Assembly (NCBI GenBank): GCA_900315735.1
Contig: ONAD01000012.1
Coordinates: 19,150-83,149 of the forward strand
Source of the DNA: an uncultured Lachnospiraceae bacterium
GTDB lineage: Bacteria; Bacillota; Clostridia; Lachnospirales; Lachnospiraceae
Length of the DNA stretch: 64,000 nucleotides
Reading direction: 5' to 3'
Shown here: one piece after another, positions 9,215 to 17,977 of the stretch
How positions within the stretch are numbered: the stretch's first letter is position 1
Layout of the letters: each line of letters starts with the position of its first letter
Notes under the pieces: model-generated
The model's input: the letters and a program-made list of their open reading frames with translations, nothing else
Told to the model about the DNA's origin: nothing
Database searches by the model: none
Program-made: the position numbers and the translations under genes

Positions 9215-9667
9215 TTAATTCATATAATGTTTATTGATTACTTTTATTATATTTTGTACATCCTCATGTGCCAAATAAATAAATTTAATTCTGTCTGCTT
9301 CTTCCGGCTCAACTATACCAGATTCTTTAATCAGTTTGTCCTCCAGGTCCTGTATCATTTCCTTTAGTGAGATATAGAAATCATGATTAGCATACGCAAA
9401 ATATTTACATTTTTCCATCATATCCAAAAAGACTCTGTTCAGTTCCTTGTATGAATTGCTCAATCTGCCAGTTTCATCAAACTCCAATCTTGAAGCAGCC
9501 TCCGGTATTCGTTCCAAGAAAAAATCTTTAAATATCTGTTCATAATATACAGCCTGAAGATTTGTTGAATTTAATTTCTTTTGTATATAAATTGCAAATC
9601 CCGACAATAGAGCTGCTACTACAGACACAATCAATGCTAAAATTGCAATAATATCTGATGTTTCCAC
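9215..9667 (-). CDS. Small single-helix membrane protein of an inserted three-gene cassette
   Basis: A 150-residue protein of no family I recognise. It begins with a GTG codon six bases after a strong AGGGGGG site, which decides the start. Residues about 6-29 form one hydrophobic helix (IIAILALIVSVVAALLSGFAIYI). The remaining 120 residues are mostly charged and helical, with no catalytic motif visible, and would lie in the cytoplasm if the N-terminus is outside. It follows the STAS-like gene by 18 bases and precedes rfbC. Similar single-helix plus helical-domain proteins occur as membrane partners of signalling or defence modules, but nothing here proves such a role. Confidence 0.6.
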   Translation of the reverse strand: METSDIIAILALIVSVVAALLSGFAIYIQKKLNSTNLQAVYYEQIFKDFFLERIPEAASRLEFDETGRLSNSYKELNRVFLDMMEKCKYFAYANHDFYISLKEMIQDLEDKLIKESGIVEPEEADRIKFIYLAHEDVQNIIKVINKHYMN

Positions 9668-9685
9668 TCAATACCCCCCTAAAAG

Positions 9686-9991
9686 TCAAACATTATAAGT
9701 TCTTAATACAGTTCTTATCTTTTCATCCACTTCTTTTCTCTGTGAATGTAGTTCCAATATAGACATTGCTTTTTCTTTCCCAACTTTCTCTGCCAATTCA
9801 CTGTAAATGCCCTGAATAAAAGAACTGGCTACATCTTCTATAATTTCTGGCAATTCTATTTCATATCTTTCTGTTTCCCGGATTTTATCTTTAAGTTGTT
9901 CCTGGTATATTTCCCGTCCATAACGATTACCTGCCAGATTGTTTATTTTTTTATCAAACTGTAATTGAATCTTGTGCGCTTCTTTTACCAT
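9686..9991 (-). CDS. STAS-like (DUF4325-type) small protein
   Basis: The 101-residue protein resembles the STAS-like DUF4325 family. The central part carries the pattern seen there (IELPEIIEDVASSFIQGIYSELAEKVGKEKAMSIL), in which a serine-rich turn precedes a helix. There is a good AAGGGA site seven bases before the ATG. It lies two bases after the GHKL ATPase gene, and this pairing of ATP-binding protein with a STAS-like partner recalls anti-sigma/anti-anti-sigma switches such as SpoIIAB/SpoIIAA. That analogy is structural only. The family call is moderate and the function is unknown. Confidence 0.55.
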   Translation of the reverse strand: MVKEAHKIQLQFDKKINNLAGNRYGREIYQEQLKDKIRETERYEIELPEIIEDVASSFIQGIYSELAEKVGKEKAMSILELHSQRKEVDEKIRTVLRTYNV

Positions 9992-9992
9992 T

Positions 9993-11144
9993 TTATTGTC
10001 CCTTCTTATATATAAGTGTAAAGTTATATGTCGTTCCTCTAAAAAAGGTTTCTGTCCTCAGTAATACTCTTTCATCTGGTTTTTGTTGTATAAAGTCATT
10101 TTTGTCATTAAAACCAATCCAATTATCCCGATTGTATTCTAACAAATCAGGCAGGAAAAACAATCCCTGATTTCCACTCATAACATAGCAGGAATGGTTC
10201 GATGCATACGATTCCAGCGACTTTACCAACTGCGTTAACCCCGTTCCGCCTGTTGCCGTTTCGCCACTTCTTCCCGATATTCCATCCTGAAATGAAGCTA
10301 TTGTGAAAAAATCCTTTTCATTATATCCTTTGTTTTCAAAAAAGCTTCTGTGGTTTTCGTATGCTTCTACCAGTTTCCCATACCTTTCAGACTCTCCAAA
10401 ATCTCTTTCCTTTATTTTATGCTCAACATCGTCATATAAACACTTGTTTGAGAAATTCAAAACAACCGTATTTACAGCATAATAATCAGAATCATCACCT
10501 TCTATTCCATATGGTTCTTTTGAAACATCTATATCCACCAGGCAATCTGTACCAGCATGTTCTCCCGCATTGTCTGCCAATTCACATATTATGGATGCCA
10601 ACTCATTGGTTCGTTCACGGTCTATTGGAGCTGTAAGAAAAAAAACTTTTAATTCGGAAAGCAAATTGGAAATCCCGGTTCCACTCGAATGTTTTGCTGT
10701 CAGTAATCTTCTAAAATGATTTTCATTTTGTTCAAACACAAACTTTTTCTTCAATATATCTATATTTTCGCTATAATGTATACATTCTCTAATTATGGAA
10801 TTTCCTATTCCTTCCGTGTCTATCTGTGGTTGTACATTTTTAAATTCTATCCAGGCTTTTATTCCATATCGGACATTTAAATCATACAAAACACACTCCA
10901 GTATAATATATGACAATTTATCTTTTGGTTTGAACTCTTCGCAATGAAACCCAAATTCTTTGCATCCTTTTCCATACGTTTTTAGTGCAAATCCGATTTG
11001 AGCCAGCATATTTTTTACACTGCTTCCACCAAAAGCATGCCCTTTTAACATAACATGTATAACACCCTTTTTATCTGGTATGCTAAGAATTTTTCTCCTG
11101 CTTTCTTCACTATTGTCTCTATATAAAGCTTCACAATTTAACAT
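9993..11144 (-). CDS. GHKL-type ATPase of an inserted three-gene cassette
   Basis: The C-terminal half of this 383-residue protein is a GHKL (histidine-kinase-like) ATPase: N-box ELADNAGEH at 188-196, G1 box DGISG at 287-291 and G2 box GGTGL at 299-303. The first 160 residues are not recognised and contain a HVMLKGHAFGG segment. There is no histidine phospho-acceptor domain, sensor domain or membrane helix, so it is not an ordinary sensor kinase. The start lies three bases after the rfbA stop with no clear Shine-Dalgarno site, which points to translational coupling with rfbA. With the STAS-like and single-helix genes it forms a unit between rfbA and rfbC, which usually sit closer together. 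Confidence 0.72.
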   Translation of the reverse strand: MLNCEALYRDNSEESRRKILSIPDKKGVIHVMLKGHAFGGSSVKNMLAQIGFALKTYGKGCKEFGFHCEEFKPKDKLSYIILECVLYDLNVRYGIKAWIEFKNVQPQIDTEGIGNSIIRECIHYSENIDILKKKFVFEQNENHFRRLLTAKHSSGTGISNLLSELKVFFLTAPIDRERTNELASIICELADNAGEHAGTDCLVDIDVSKEPYGIEGDDSDYYAVNTVVLNFSNKCLYDDVEHKIKERDFGESERYGKLVEAYENHRSFFENKGYNEKDFFTIASFQDGISGRSGETATGGTGLTQLVKSLESYASNHSCYVMSGNQGLFFLPDLLEYNRDNWIGFNDKNDFIQQKPDERVLLRTETFFRGTTYNFTLIYKKGQ

Positions 11145-11147
11145 ATT

Positions 11148-12026
11148 TTACAATCCGTTAGCAACGTCCATCAGATACTGACCATATGCAGTCTTAAGTA
11201 ATGGCTGCGCCAGCTTCTCTAACTGTGCTTTATCGATGAATCCTCTCTTGTATGCAATCTCTTCGATACAGGAAATATATAATCCCTGACGTTTCTGGAA
11301 TGCTGCTACGAAGTCTGCTGCATCAAGAAGCATGTCATGGTTTCCGGTATCTAACCATGCAAATCCTCTTCCTAAGGTCTCAACCTGAAGGGTTCCACGG
11401 TTCAGATATTCATTGTTAACACTTGTAATTTCAATTTCTCCTCTTGCAGATGGTTTTACATTCTTCGCAATTTCTACCACATCATTGTCATAGAAATAGA
11501 GTCCCGGAACTGCATAATTGGATTTTGGCTGAGCCGGTTTTTCTTCAATTGACAATGCTTTACCATTCTCATCAAATTCTACTACACCGTATTCTCTTGG
11601 ATCTTTTACATAATATCCAAAAATGGTTGCTCCCGACTGGCTCTCTGTACGCTCTGCTGCACTGCGAAGCACTTTAGAGAAGCTCTGTCCATAGAAAATA
11701 TTATCGCCTAATACCAATGCTACTGCATCGTTTCCAATGAATTTCTCACCGATGATAAATGCATCTGCAAGTCCTCTTGGCTGTTCCTGTACTGCATAAG
11801 AGAAAGACATTCCAAGCTGGCTTCCATCCCCTAATAACTCCTCAAATACCGGAAGATCTCTTGGTGTAGAGATAACCAGCACCTCACGGATTCCTGCTAA
11901 CATCAGTGTAGATAATGGATAATAAATCATTGGTTTGTCATATACCGGCATAATCTGTTTCGATACTGCCTTTGTCAATGGATAAAGTCTTGTTCCGGAT
12001 CCTCCGGCTAAAATAATACCTTTCAT
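11148..12026 (-). CDS. rfbA: Glucose-1-phosphate thymidylyltransferase
   Basis: This is the first enzyme of dTDP-L-rhamnose synthesis, making dTDP-glucose from dTTP and glucose-1-phosphate in the cytoplasm. The N-terminus [18 protein letters not shown] is the nucleotidyltransferase signature. [18 protein letters not shown] and VLGDNIFYG also match RmlA, and the 292-residue length is normal. A strong GGAGGA site precedes the ATG. An extended -10 promoter is visible at 12096-12124. It is the first gene of a minus-strand unit that runs through the ATPase cassette and rfbC into the exporter genes. Confidence 0.97.
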   Translation of the reverse strand: MKGIILAGGSGTRLYPLTKAVSKQIMPVYDKPMIYYPLSTLMLAGIREVLVISTPRDLPVFEELLGDGSQLGMSFSYAVQEQPRGLADAFIIGEKFIGNDAVALVLGDNIFYGQSFSKVLRSAAERTESQSGATIFGYYVKDPREYGVVEFDENGKALSIEEKPAQPKSNYAVPGLYFYDNDVVEIAKNVKPSARGEIEITSVNNEYLNRGTLQVETLGRGFAWLDTGNHDMLLDAADFVAAFQKRQGLYISCIEEIAYKRGFIDKAQLEKLAQPLLKTAYGQYLMDVANGL

Positions 12027-12095
12027 GGAATAATCTCCTCCTTAATCATATTATTTACGTTCTCCAACGCATTCTTTCACTCAATAAATCATTTA

Positions 12096-12124
12096 ATTAT
12101 AACATATTACATCGTATTTTTCAT
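12096..12124 (-). promoter_or_regulatory. Predicted sigma-A promoter of the rfbA-rfbC-exporter unit
   Basis: On the minus strand a TATAAT box (12096-12101) is preceded by the TG of an extended -10 element. A 17-base spacer separates it from ATGAAA (12119-12124), which matches four of six -35 bases. The predicted transcript begins near 12089, about 60 bases before the rfbA start codon. Confidence 0.6.
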
Positions 12125-12168
12125 CTATATTTTCCTTAAGATTTTCTGTAACATTTTTCTTATCATTT

Positions 12169-15100
12169 CTAATCCAGATACACCCTATTTGGTGCTGATG
12201 AAAATGTATAGCATTTCACTCCATGCTCCGAAAGATATTCCAGGGTATCTGCACATCTATATTGTTCCCCTGTATATAGGAAATATGGTGCATCTGCATA
12301 AACTGCAGCTGGATGGAATTTTAAATAAAATGATGTTTCAAATCCATTATTTCCATGATGCCCCAGTTGCATATAATCTGCGGTCATCTCTTTCCCGTAT
12401 TTTTCATATAATTTATCTGCTAACTGTGGATCTTCATAATCAGCCCAAAACAGCATGGACTTTGTCTCTCCTGATATTTTAAAAACAAGCGAACTGCTAT
12501 TAGGAAGATCAAGATTTCTTTCCACAATCTCCGGTGTATAATCACTATATACCTTCATTGAACTGCTGCCCAGTTTTAATGTATCCCCTTCATGCAGATA
12601 TTCAACCTGAAATCTGCCCTCCTGACTGAATTTTTGTGTAATATCTAGGAAATTATAGTATGTGTTAATATCATCCACATCTCTGGCAATCTTCTCATAA
12701 TCCTCTAATGGGAATTCCACGGTATATATATGAGAGATATCTATCTCACTTTCTGTGCTCATAATCTGATTAAATGCTCCCATATGATCAGGATGAGGAT
12801 GCGTAATAATCCAATTATCCACATGATTATCATGTTCACGAATCACCGTTTCAACTACATCCGCCTCTGCCGGAACTCCACCATCAATTATCGTAAATGA
12901 ATCCCTATTCTCAATCGTCCAGAAGCTATACTGCGTCTCCGTTCTACTGTCATTTCCATATTGAGTAATAACTGTTTCTCCCGCATTAATTCTATCCTGC
13001 ACTTCTGAAATACAAGTGTTTTTCCTGTTACATATCAAAAATAAAACAGCTGTACTTCCTAATATCACCAAAACCCTTATCATCACGCCTCGATGTTTCT
13101 TCCAGAGCCTAATTACATGCCTATGCAACAAGAGATACAATAATAGTAGTCCTAATGTAGCCAGAGTAATTATAATTCCTGCATATGCCAATGAATCTTT
13201 ATAGACAATCTGAACATCGTGTTCTCCTGGTTTAATGCTAATTCCAATAAGTCCACCATTTATATTTTGAATGTCTACTTTCGCTCCATCCACATATGCG
13301 CTCCATCTATTGTCAAAAAATACCGGAAGGCAAAGCATTGCATCTGAAATATCTTCATTATTTACAGAACCATTCAGTTGTCTTCCATCAAAAATAATAT
13401 CTGACATAGACTCCTGTTGTAAATTAGAAATATTGATATCCGCATTATCCCCATTTAGTTCTGTTGTACGAATTGCTCCATATTGAGATAAAATTTCTGA
13501 TTCATTTTCTGTATCTGAAAGATAAAAACCAGCCGTCATTGCATATGCCTTTTGTTCTGAATTCAGCATCTGATATTTATATTTCGAAATTGCATTATGA
13601 TATAAATATCCAAAGGGCAGTGTCTGATTATTTTGATATATATATACCGCTCCCACCTGTCCTATCAATGAATACCCTGTGGGCACGCCAGTCGTATCCT
13701 TTGCCAGCAGATATTTCACGCCAAGCAATGTATTAATATAATAATTATCATATTGAACCATAATATACTTACTCGCCTTTGAATATTCCGCATCTCTGGC
13801 AAATGGTATATCATTCAGGTTCATATATTCTGCCACTGAAGCTATTGGCACTGCATTATATGAAGCAACTCCATTGTATCCCTGCTCCATTGCATCATTT
13901 AGGAATACCGATATATACGATTTATTCATACGGTACAATGTATCATCATTATTTTGAATATACTTTACCCCTTCAGTAGTTCCATCATGATAAAGTGAAT
14001 TTTCATACTGCTCTTTTGTTATTGCCGTCCGATTATTCACAATCGGGTACGTTTCTAATAAAATATCCATGCACACCACTAATAACAGAAACACTGAAAA
14101 CACTCTTTTATTTATTTTCTTTGCCAATAGGAAGAGAATATTGTATAAAGTAACAAAAAATAAAATCTTGACCAAGGCACGTTTACTGATAAGACAATTT
14201 CCTATCCATTGATACCCTAGCACACCTGATAACATAAGTAAAAATATTACATCACTAAGCACTAACCATTTCAAAAATCCAATTTTTTCCTTGTTTCGTA
14301 ATATATCATCCAATGTATAAACGCAAATTATAATCAATGCAATAATATATATATATGTCCAGCGCTGCTTTTCAGCATCAAATGTAACCATTTTTGTAAA
14401 CATTGGGCAAACCAGCATTACCACACTTACTATAAAGATTTTTATTCTTTTCTTTCGGTTTTCTTTTTTATATATCAGCGCAAAGATTAATGTCATTACA
14501 GAAAGCACAGAACACCACAATATTGTTCCTTCATAGTAATTGTATGCACCGGTATATGCATTTCCTATACGCAATAAATTGCTTGATAATAACCTTGCTA
14601 TGTCTGTAACAAGATACTGTATACTATAAACAGGCTGTAAAGCCGATGTAACTTTCAAATTTGAAAGTCTGCTACTGCTTAAAAATGAACCAAGTGTCGG
14701 AGCCAATGTAAATGCACATAAAAAAATTGTTATTATACCCACACGCAGTAAATGTATCAGTTCTTTTCCTACTACTTTCCAAGATGTTTTATTGTAAATA
14801 CCTCTTACAACTAAATACAGTGCCGAAAAAAAACCGGCCATGTAAAGGAAATAATAACCATCTAATGTAATCAGGCACAATGATACTATCAGACACATTT
14901 CCTTCTTCAACCCTTCAAAACTACATGTCAGCAAATAATATGTATATACTATCATCAAACTATATGCACTACCAAAAAGAGGTTGCTGTCCCCATAAACT
15001 AATATAACCAGAAAAAGTAAAAAGTAATGCAGCTATTGTACAAATTCTATTGTCCTTTGAGTATATTTTTCCAATGCGGTATCCAAAAATACCCGCAATT

Positions 15101-15423
15101 AAAGTAGATATGTACATTGCTGCGATATACGCATATGCAATCGCATCAGATGGCAAAAAATATGTAAATAACTCAGATGGATTTATACATGACGTCAACG
15201 GTTCATAAGTTCCACCGCCAAGGCCAAACACAAATGAATAATTTCCTAATTCTGCGATCTTACTATTTGCTATAAACGCCGAATATGGATGAATAATTGA
15301 AATTGTGTCGAATCCTATATCAGCAAACATAAACAATTTATCACCCCAAATATACTGATGATAAATAATAATAAATAAAATTGTAATACATGCTACCGGC
15401 ATTAAATATTGTCTTTTTCGCAT
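12169..15423 (-). CDS. YfhO-like polytopic membrane protein fused to a ComEC-like metallo-beta-lactamase domain
   Basis: The start is placed at the ATG at 15423, eight bases after AGGAAGG; a TTG nine codons upstream lacks such a site. The protein then has 1084 residues. The first 750 or so resemble YfhO-family proteins, large GT-C-type membrane proteins linked to glycosylation of wall polymers. They have many helices, a long extracytoplasmic middle segment and the typical NRWSAYVDG near the end. Two more helices follow, and the last 260 residues form a metallo-beta-lactamase domain with THPHPDHMGAF, NSSSLVFKI and LGHHGN, like the domain in ComEC. Topology suggests this domain lies outside the cell. 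YfhO proteins normally lack it. The gene is divergent from the flippase gene. Both domain calls are sound; the substrate is unknown. Confidence 0.82.
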   Translation of the reverse strand: MRKRQYLMPVACITILFIIIYHQYIWGDKLFMFADIGFDTISIIHPYSAFIANSKIAELGNYSFVFGLGGGTYEPLTSCINPSELFTYFLPSDAIAYAYIAAMYISTLIAGIFGYRIGKIYSKDNRICTIAALLFTFSGYISLWGQQPLFGSAYSLMIVYTYYLLTCSFEGLKKEMCLIVSLCLITLDGYYFLYMAGFFSALYLVVRGIYNKTSWKVVGKELIHLLRVGIITIFLCAFTLAPTLGSFLSSSRLSNLKVTSALQPVYSIQYLVTDIARLLSSNLLRIGNAYTGAYNYYEGTILWCSVLSVMTLIFALIYKKENRKKRIKIFIVSVVMLVCPMFTKMVTFDAEKQRWTYIYIIALIIICVYTLDDILRNKEKIGFLKWLVLSDVIFLLMLSGVLGYQWIGNCLISKRALVKILFFVTLYNILFLLAKKINKRVFSVFLLLVVCMDILLETYPIVNNRTAITKEQYENSLYHDGTTEGVKYIQNNDDTLYRMNKSYISVFLNDAMEQGYNGVASYNAVPIASVAEYMNLNDIPFARDAEYSKASKYIMVQYDNYYINTLLGVKYLLAKDTTGVPTGYSLIGQVGAVYIYQNNQTLPFGYLYHNAISKYKYQMLNSEQKAYAMTAGFYLSDTENESEILSQYGAIRTTELNGDNADINISNLQQESMSDIIFDGRQLNGSVNNEDISDAMLCLPVFFDNRWSAYVDGAKVDIQNINGGLIGISIKPGEHDVQIVYKDSLAYAGIIITLATLGLLLLYLLLHRHVIRLWKKHRGVMIRVLVILGSTAVLFLICNRKNTCISEVQDRINAGETVITQYGNDSRTETQYSFWTIENRDSFTIIDGGVPAEADVVETVIREHDNHVDNWIITHPHPDHMGAFNQIMSTESEIDISHIYTVEFPLEDYEKIARDVDDINTYYNFLDITQKFSQEGRFQVEYLHEGDTLKLGSSSMKVYSDYTPEIVERNLDLPNSSSLVFKISGETKSMLFWADYEDPQLADKLYEKYGKEMTADYMQLGHHGNNGFETSFYLKFHPAAVYADAPYFLYTGEQYRCADTLEYLSEHGVKCYTFSSAPNRVYLD

Positions 15424-15576
15424 ACTATTTTCCTTCCTAATCTCCGTCAAACTTAAAGTCCAGTATTAATATTTTAATTTACTCACTTTCTGTTTTTCCT
15501 TTATATATTTCTTTACATTCGCTCTTAATTGCTATAAACTTATTTTATCTACATTACTATATTGAGGTCAATACAA

Positions 15577-16842
15577 ATGTCTAAATTTAAATATTTTTTA
15601 GTACACAGTAACAATATTGATAAAGCCAGTTTTTTTTGGAATATGCTGGGTAGTCTCCTTATGGCTTTCCAGTCTGTCATCATGCTGATGATTATTACAA
15701 GGACTCTTAATCTCTATGAAGCTGGTGTCTTTACCCTCGCCTATGCGAGTGCCAATCTTTTCTTAAATATTGGCAAGTATGGTATGCGTAACTTTCAGGT
15801 GTCTGACGTAAAGAGGGAATTCTCTTTTAAAGAATATAATTGTTCCAGAGTAATTACTTCTATCCTTATGCTTGTAGTATCTATTATCTACGTTATTGTT
15901 GCAAGTACTCAGAATCATTATAGTTCCGATAAAACATGGGTAATTATTTGGATGTGCCTTTTTAAAATTGTGGATTCCATTGAAGATGTGTATCTGGGAC
16001 TATACCAGCAGAAAAACCGGTTAGACGTTGCTGGAAAGATTCTTACACTTCGAATGGTTATTACTATTTTTATTTTTGGTTTTGGTTTAATTGTTCTGAA
16101 AAATCAGCTTTTGTCGCTCGTTATTGCCACCGTTACTACCACCGTTTTACTTATTATCTTTCTCTTGCTTACTTACCCTGATTTTAAAGATAATTGTGAA
16201 ACTATGCTTCCATCTAATATTGTAAAATTATTAAAAGTATGTTTCCCATTATTTTTGGGATGTTTTCTTGCTTTTTACATTGGAAATGCACCAAAATATG
16301 CTATAGATGGAATTCTTAACGACGAACTTCAAGCATGTTACGGATTTATTGCAATGCCAGTCTTTGTCATAGGACTCCTGAATAATTTTATCTTCAGTCC
16401 TATGATAGCAAAAATGTCTCTTATGTGGGAACAGAAAGAACGGAAGAACTTTATGCACCTATTTGGTATACAGATTCTTATTATAATAGCCATTACAATA
16501 ATCTGTGAAATTGGAGCATATTTATTAGGAATTCCCGTACTCTCCGTTCTTTATAACACAGATTTAGCTCCATATAAAATGGAATTACTAGTATTGCTTC
16601 TTGGTGGCGGTTTTCTTGCCCTGTCTGGCTTGTTAGTTATAATCATGACCATTATCCGTATTCAGAATAGTCAGGCAATAGGCTATGCCATTGTAGCGGT
16701 ATGCGCTTACATTTTATCCCCTGTATTTGTAGAACGCTACTCTATTATGGGTGCTTCTACACTATATTTGTTGCTCATGATTTTATTATGTATCATCTTC
16801 GGAATTATGCTATTTATCAAATTAAGTAATTTCAAACTATAG
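15577..16842 (+). CDS. Wzx-like polysaccharide flippase
   Basis: A 421-residue polytopic protein of the MVF/Wzx type, with about twelve helices, an N-terminal FFWNMLGSLLMAFQSVIMLMIITR segment and the family's GVFTLAYASANLFLNIGKYGMR motif. The ATG at 15577 follows GAGG by nine bases; a TTG five codons upstream is less likely. It should flip lipid-linked oligosaccharide units across the membrane. It is the only plus-strand gene of the polysaccharide locus, and it converges on the acyltransferase gene with only 21 bases between the two stops. Together with the ABC exporter this gives two possible export routes in one locus. Confidence 0.88.
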   Translation: MSKFKYFLVHSNNIDKASFFWNMLGSLLMAFQSVIMLMIITRTLNLYEAGVFTLAYASANLFLNIGKYGMRNFQVSDVKREFSFKEYNCSRVITSILMLVVSIIYVIVASTQNHYSSDKTWVIIWMCLFKIVDSIEDVYLGLYQQKNRLDVAGKILTLRMVITIFIFGFGLIVLKNQLLSLVIATVTTTVLLIIFLLLTYPDFKDNCETMLPSNIVKLLKVCFPLFLGCFLAFYIGNAPKYAIDGILNDELQACYGFIAMPVFVIGLLNNFIFSPMIAKMSLMWEQKERKNFMHLFGIQILIIIAITIICEIGAYLLGIPVLSVLYNTDLAPYKMELLVLLLGGGFLALSGLLVIIMTIIRIQNSQAIGYAIVAVCAYILSPVFVERYSIMGASTLYLLLMILLCIIFGIMLFIKLSNFKL

Positions 16843-16872
16843 ACAAATTACTTGCACTTTTCCCTATAGTTT
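16834..16872. terminator. Possible bidirectional terminator between convergent genes
   Basis: AAACTATAG (16834-16842) and CTATAGTTT (16864-16872) can pair across a 21-base loop. Each arm contains the stop codon of one of the two convergent genes. The stem is AT-rich and the loop long, so this is a weak candidate; no other terminator is visible there. Confidence 0.35.
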
Positions 16873-17976
16873 ATGCCATATGTTTCTATATCCATTTCGG
16901 AATAATATTGCCAAAGTAGTTGTAACACAAAATCCTATAAGCAATAGCAAAAAGTATGCTTTGTTTGCATTATTTGTAACTATATATGGTGATATTTTAT
17001 AAAGAACAATTGAATGTATCAGGTAAAATTCAAATGATATTGAAGCAAACTTATCTAATAGTCTAGTTCCAAAACTAGTTCCAGCATAATCTATTTTCCA
17101 AAAACTGCTATTATAAATAAAAATGCATAATACTATAATATAAATACTTGGAAATATATATTGATAAACTAATAAATACTCTATCTTCTGCGTTCCTCGA
17201 TAGTATATATCAGAATTAATTATTAAGACGCCAACAAACAATAGCAATGAAAATATTATACTTAGATTATATTTTACTCTCTTATACTCTCTTTCCTCTT
17301 TAAGTGTTGAAAAAATGATACCCGCAGTATAAATATCCAAATTCCCATAAAACGGAACATACACCTTTGATGACCAATCAACACCTTTTATATACATTAT
17401 CAATCGAAAAGTTCCACCCAAAACAATACACAATAAAAGCAATATATATTTTGCTCTTTTATTTTTATAAATATTCTTTAAAATTTTACTTATTATATAA
17501 CATATAAATGGTGTCAAAAGGTAAAGTTGTGCCAACGTAAAAACAAACCATGTTGCGCCTATGCTAGCTGAAGCTGGATTATTATAATACCGTAATGTCA
17601 ATATTTTAATTACCACTTCAGGATTTTGCTTCAAAAATTCTGGTTCACCAATAGTTAATGCACAAAAGATAAATATCCAAGTCGGCCAAATCACCTTCAA
17701 AAACCTTTTTTTATAAAAATTCCATATACTTTTTAATTCAAAATTATATTTAGTATTTTTTGCTATAAAATTTCCACCATTACAATATCCTGAAATAAAG
17801 AAAAAAATCCATACTGCCGCCCATGCTGGAGTTTTAAAAAACCATGTTCCTTTTGAAAAAGAAAACCCGCTCCATTGAGAGCTAAATATTGACGTATGTA
17901 TAAAGAAAACACACATTGTAGCCATTATTTTAATAAAGTTTATTGGTTCAATTTGTTTTTTCATTTTCCATTTCAT
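16864..17976 (-). CDS. Membrane acyltransferase (acyltransferase-3/OafA-like)
   Basis: This protein of about 370 residues has roughly ten membrane helices. Near the N-terminus NFIKIMATMCVFFIHTSIFSS contains the catalytic-type histidine of the acyltransferase-3 family (usual pattern R/K-x10-H), and IFFFISGYCNGGNFI follows as in that family. Such proteins add O-acetyl or similar groups to surface glycans. It is the last gene of the CDP-sugar operon and starts one base after the stop of the GT-C gene. Two in-frame ATGs, at 17976 and 17964, are possible and neither has a strong Shine-Dalgarno site. Family is fairly sure; the acyl group and acceptor are not known. Confidence 0.8.
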   Translation of the reverse strand: MKWKMKKQIEPINFIKIMATMCVFFIHTSIFSSQWSGFSFSKGTWFFKTPAWAAVWIFFFISGYCNGGNFIAKNTKYNFELKSIWNFYKKRFLKVIWPTWIFIFCALTIGEPEFLKQNPEVVIKILTLRYYNNPASASIGATWFVFTLAQLYLLTPFICYIISKILKNIYKNKRAKYILLLLCIVLGGTFRLIMYIKGVDWSSKVYVPFYGNLDIYTAGIIFSTLKEEREYKRVKYNLSIIFSLLLFVGVLIINSDIYYRGTQKIEYLLVYQYIFPSIYIIVLCIFIYNSSFWKIDYAGTSFGTRLLDKFASISFEFYLIHSIVLYKISPYIVTNNANKAYFLLLLIGFCVTTTLAILFRNGYRNIWHKL

Positions 17977-17977
17977 C

